A stretch of 10,506 nt of DNA. It comes from an uncultured Bacteroidales bacterium (GTDB taxonomy: Bacteria > Bacteroidota > Bacteroidia > Bacteroidales > UBA932). Where the stretch lies: positions 1-10,506 of the forward strand of contig CAMJHW010000045.1 of the NCBI GenBank assembly GCA_946405645.1, in the 5' to 3' direction. The notes below the pieces were generated by a model. The model did not search any database. It was not told the DNA's origin and saw nothing but the letters and a program-made list of their open reading frames with translations. A program made the position numbers and the translations under genes. This document shows positions 7,848 to 10,506 of the stretch, one piece after another (position 1 is the stretch's first letter; each line of letters starts with the position of its first letter).

Positions 7848-9671
7848 TTATAGTTTCGTATATGTGCCGCCGGCATTCTGGGCGGAGACTATGTCCCTGA
7901 CCAGATAGTGGAGGTACATTTCGAGATTGGTATAGCGTGAGTTCTTGTCAAGGGTCACGGCGCCGGCGTCGGAGTCCTTGGACTTGTCCAGTCCGAACTG
8001 CTCCTCGAACCAGTCGGGCATGCCGTCTCCGTCGGAGTCTTTGGTCCTGGCAAGCTGCTCGGCCGTGGCGTTGTAAGCGGGCCATCCGCCGACGTCGGAA
8101 GGGGTGTTGATGATCTTGCCGGTGTTGTTCTTCACGCCGTTCACGGCTCGGGTGTCCACTTCGTCACGGTGTAGACAGTCTCCACCGTAGGCAAGAACCA
8201 TATCTTTACCGTCCCCGACTGTATGCGTGGTGGCGTATGCATCTTTTATGGGAAGCGCTTCGGTCCGGAACGAATAGCCGGAAGGAAGGTCATAGGACTT
8301 GGCATCGTGGAAATACACGCCGTGCACCGTATTATTTTCCGTGATGTCACTATACGCTGTATGAAGGTTCCCCGAGAAGTAAAGCTCGGGATATCCGTAC
8401 TCTGTCTTGGAGGAAGAATAAATGCTGTACGCATCCACGAAGTAGTGGCGGTCCTTGGAGTCAGGACCGGGCATGTACCAGCAGTTCACGAAGTTGAAGT
8501 GCCCGCCTTCGCCGCCGTACGTGCTGTTGTCGCCCCAGTTGTAGACGACGAGGTTGCGAAGGTCGACATTGCCCCGCTTGGACCAGTCGAATTCGCTGCC
8601 TGACGTGGGGTAGATTTCGGGATGGTCGATCCTGGGGTTGCGGCTGTGGTGGTTGGCCAGGAGATTGTGGTGGAACGATGCGTCCTTGCCGCCCCAGATG
8701 CCTCCGTAGCCGTGGGCGCCTTTGGAGTGGGCGCTGTTGTTCATGCTCTCGGTGAGGATGCACCACTGGAGGGTGAAACGGTCGTTGGCATAGAACGAAG
8801 CGCACTCGTCGATGGACCAGCTCATGGAGCAATGGTCGATGATGATGTTGCTCCTGTAGCGGCCCCAGATGCAGTCTTCGCCGTCGCCTGCATTTGGTCC
8901 TTCATCTCCAAGGCGGAAATGCAGGAAGCGGATGATGACGTTGTCCGCTGCGATGTTGACCGTATAGTTCTTGATGCAGATGCCGTCGCCCGGCGCCGTC
9001 TGGCCGGCGACGGTCAGGTCGCCGTTCTTGATCTGGATGGCGGACTCGAGGGCGATGACTCCGGCAACGTCGAACACGACCGTGCGGGCGCCGGAAGCGG
9101 TGAGCGCAGCGCGCAGCGATCCGGTGCCGCTGTCATTGAGGTTGGTGACGTGGATGACCCTGCCGCCCCTGCCGCCGGTGGTGTACATCCCGCCGCCTTC
9201 GGCGCCGGGGAATGCACGTGCGACTCCGTCCTCTTCAGTCCCGGGGATGGAGAAGTCTTCATAATACTTGTCGGTGGGCTGCGGATCCGGTCCGGGACCC
9301 GGACCGGGATCGGGCTCCGCCTCGGTGGAGGCGTTCAGCCCAGCGTACTTGGAGGCTCCGGCATCGTTGAAGGCGCGGACTTCGAAGCGGTACTCCGTAC
9401 CTGCGGTCAGCCCGTTCACGGTGGCGTTGCGGTTGATGGTGCTGCCGCTGCCGACCTCCGTCGAGCCTAGTGTCAGCCGGTACTCGTAGCCGGCGGCGCC
9501 GGAAACGGGATTCCACTGGAATGCCAGGGAAGTCTTGGTGGCAGAGTGCAGCGCGAGGCCTTCCGGCGACGCAGGGGCCTGCTGCTGAGGCTGCTCCGGC
9601 TCGTCGCCGCCGCAGCCCGCGGCCAGGACGGCCGCCAGCACTATGCAAGCAAGTATTCTAAGTTTCTTCAT
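7848..9671 (-). CDS. Lipid-anchored PL1-family pectate lyase with N-terminal Fn3 domain
   Basis: The enzyme would cleave polygalacturonate by calcium-dependent beta-elimination, leaving 4,5-unsaturated ends. I choose the ATG at 9671 (607 residues) because it gives a lipoprotein signal (MKKLRILAC, lipobox LAAGC, Cys20, then GGDEPE) and is preceded by AGGAG; the ATG at 9692 would put seven non-signal residues first. Domains: Fn3 about 34-117; Pro/Gly-rich linker DPGPGPGPDPQP (121-132); PL1-type parallel beta-helix about 150-530, opening AFPGAEGGG. Landmarks are IIIDHCSMSWS (276-286), HHNLLANHHSRNPRI (334-348) with Arg344 as candidate catalytic arginine, and acidic GDGED (262-266). A calcium-loop-like DSDGDGMPDWFEE lies at 545-557, followed by NLEMYLHYLV (582-591), a tail seen in many Bacteroidota lyases. 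It begins 1 nt after the GH105 stop. A cell-surface position is inferred from the lipobox and acidic residues. Pectin versus pectate preference cannot be told by eye. Confidence 0.93.
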   Translation of the reverse strand: MKKLRILACIVLAAVLAAGCGGDEPEQPQQQAPASPEGLALHSATKTSLAFQWNPVSGAAGYEYRLTLGSTEVGSGSTINRNATVNGLTAGTEYRFEVRAFNDAGASKYAGLNASTEAEPDPGPGPGPDPQPTDKYYEDFSIPGTEEDGVARAFPGAEGGGMYTTGGRGGRVIHVTNLNDSGTGSLRAALTASGARTVVFDVAGVIALESAIQIKNGDLTVAGQTAPGDGICIKNYTVNIAADNVIIRFLHFRLGDEGPNAGDGEDCIWGRYRSNIIIDHCSMSWSIDECASFYANDRFTLQWCILTESMNNSAHSKGAHGYGGIWGGKDASFHHNLLANHHSRNPRIDHPEIYPTSGSEFDWSKRGNVDLRNLVVYNWGDNSTYGGEGGHFNFVNCWYMPGPDSKDRHYFVDAYSIYSSSKTEYGYPELYFSGNLHTAYSDITENNTVHGVYFHDAKSYDLPSGYSFRTEALPIKDAYATTHTVGDGKDMVLAYGGDCLHRDEVDTRAVNGVKNNTGKIINTPSDVGGWPAYNATAEQLARTKDSDGDGMPDWFEEQFGLDKSKDSDAGAVTLDKNSRYTNLEMYLHYLVRDIVSAQNAGGTYTKL

Positions 9672-9672
9672 A

Positions 9673-10506
9673 TTATCTCCTTTCCATCTCAAGCGAAGCC
9701 CAGATGAACGGACCGACTCCCTTCGGGTCGTTGCTCCGTACGGGTTCGCTAAGGTAATAGGCGAAATCGCCCATGCGCATATCCTTTCCTCCGAGTCCTC
9801 CGACGCTGCAGCACTGGTTGATGCTCAGCAGTCCGTTCTCGTCCTCGGTTATGAATGTCTTCACCAGTCCGTCATAGACTTTGCGGGCATACTTCTCGAG
9901 CGAAGCGTCGAGAAATCCGAGCCTGACTCCCTTCAGCAGCGTGTAGCTGAACATTGCCGAACAGGTGGCCTCGAGATAGTTGCCTTCGCGTCCGGGGCAG
10001 TCCAGCACCTGATACCACATCCCCGTGTCCGTGTCGGCGAAGGAGGGGAGTACGTCCACGATCCTCCGGAGTATTTCCAGGAGTATTCCACGGCCTTCGG
10101 TACCCTCCGGCATTATCTCAAGCACCTCGACCAAGGCCATGCAGTACCAGCCCAGTGCCCTGCCCCAGCAATGCTGGGACTGGCCCGTCTCGGGGTCGCA
10201 CCAGAACATCGAACGGGTCTCGTCCCAAGCGTGGCGGTAAAGCTTCGTCGCCGGGTCGTAAGTGCGGCGCGCGGCCACGACGAAGTCGTTGATGATGTCA
10301 GCCCATCCGGCGTCCTTGTCCTCCGCATAACGCGAAGTGTATTCGGCATAGAACGGCTCCGCCATATACAGGCCGTCCAGCCATATCTGGTATGGGTAAA
10401 CGGTCTTGTGCCAGAAGGCTCCTTCGCTTGTGCGGGGATGCCGGGAAAGCCTCGTCATCATGCTGTCGATGGCGAAACGGTACTTTTCCTTGCCGGTATC
10501 GTCGTA
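9673..10506 (-). CDS. GH105-type unsaturated glucuronyl/galacturonyl hydrolase (5' end cut)
   Basis: The frame is open from the right edge to the TAA at 9675-9673: 277 residues, lacking the N-terminus. The ATG at 10461 is internal, since family sequence (YDDTGKEKYRFAIDSM) continues to the edge. The family (YteR/YesR-like, alpha/alpha-barrel) hydrates the double bond of the unsaturated uronic acid at the non-reducing end of lyase products, releasing it. Landmarks by visible residue: HKTVYPYQIWLDGLYMAEPF with Asp44, HAWDE with Asp95, and SQHCWGRALGWY (110-121). From memory of YteR, the two aspartates match Asp88 and the catalytic Asp143; the spacing here (51 residues) is close but was not aligned. 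The C-terminal GVGPFIWASLEME resembles the usual family end. Roughly 45-100 residues should be missing, so signal peptide and location cannot be judged. It lies 1 nt before the lyase gene, which produces its likely substrate. GH88 is a less likely alternative. Confidence 0.9.
   Translation of the reverse strand, partial: YDDTGKEKYRFAIDSMMTRLSRHPRTSEGAFWHKTVYPYQIWLDGLYMAEPFYAEYTSRYAEDKDAGWADIINDFVVAARRTYDPATKLYRHAWDETRSMFWCDPETGQSQHCWGRALGWYCMALVEVLEIMPEGTEGRGILLEILRRIVDVLPSFADTDTGMWYQVLDCPGREGNYLEATCSAMFSYTLLKGVRLGFLDASLEKYARKVYDGLVKTFITEDENGLLSINQCCSVGGLGGKDMRMGDFAYYLSEPVRSNDPKGVGPFIWASLEMERR
9677..9681 (-). promoter_or_regulatory. Shine-Dalgarno-like AGGAG before the pectate lyase start
   Basis: On the minus strand the end of the GH105 gene reads GAAAGGAGATAATATG. 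AGGAG sits 5 nt before the lyase ATG at 9671 and lies within the last two sense codons (AGG AGA) of the upstream gene. The other three downstream starts in this window have no such element, at most a weak GGAAG before the gene starting at 2727. It supports the 9671 start over the ATG at 9692 and suggests coupled translation of the two enzymes. Confidence 0.55.

Noticed and set aside
7814..7876. Extended start of the SusC-like protein at 7876
   Set aside because: The extra 21 residues are polar (HIRNYNYQYK) and would hide the signal peptide that begins at 7813. They also overlap the end of the lyase gene.
7814..7880. Possible promoter before the susC-like gene
   Set aside because: The region is AT-rich, but I found no TAnnTTTG element or upstream TTTG pair on the minus strand. 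AT-richness alone is usual for starts in this group.
8622..9470. 282-residue open frame on the plus strand
   Set aside because: It is antisense to the pectate lyase and rich in Val, Ala, Gly and Asp with no signal or motif. The lyase on the other strand is unambiguous.
9673..10461. GH105 gene as complete, starting at the ATG at 10461
   Set aside because: Family-like sequence continues upstream to the window edge in the same frame, and a start there would remove part of the first helices. The gene is partial.

Overview
The window is part of a polysaccharide utilization locus (PUL) from a member of the Bacteroidota, most likely a gut or rumen Bacteroidales. The evidence is an adjacent SusC/SusD pair, Bacteroidota-style lipoprotein signals followed by acidic residues, and start sites that mostly lack a Shine-Dalgarno sequence. 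The DNA is GC-rich for this group (near 60% by eye, codons mostly ending in C or G). That would fit an Alistipes-like or uncultured Bacteroidales lineage better than classical Bacteroides, but the species cannot be named from this sequence.

All five genes lie on the minus strand and read right to left: (1) a GH105-type unsaturated uronyl hydrolase, cut by the right edge; (2) a lipid-anchored PL1-family pectate lyase with an Fn3 module; (3) a SusC-like TonB-dependent transporter; (4) a SusD-like glycan-binding lipoprotein; (5) a large multi-domain lipoprotein in the SusE/SusF position, cut by the left edge. The gaps are 1, 34, 13 and 12 nt, so one transcript is likely. There is no stretch of more than 300 bases without a gene, and I see no RNA gene, insertion sequence, CRISPR array, terminator or regulator gene.

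The genes fit together as a pectin (homogalacturonan) system. The surface pectate lyase cuts polygalacturonate by beta-elimination. The SusD-like and multi-domain lipoproteins would hold the glycan, and SusC would import oligosaccharides with energy from TonB. The GH105 enzyme would remove the 4,5-unsaturated uronic acid that the lyase leaves at the non-reducing end. The substrate is inferred from the enzyme families.

The least understood part is the last gene (1-2727). It encodes at least 909 residues: a lipoprotein signal, two Fn3-like domains, a right-handed beta-helix-like region with a clear 28-29-residue period, and a beta-sandwich-like module that recurs after a third Fn3-like domain. 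It resembles DUF4957/DUF5123 proteins found in pectin PULs and is the best candidate here for an uncharacterized glycan-binding protein. The rest is a well-formed but conventional PUL.
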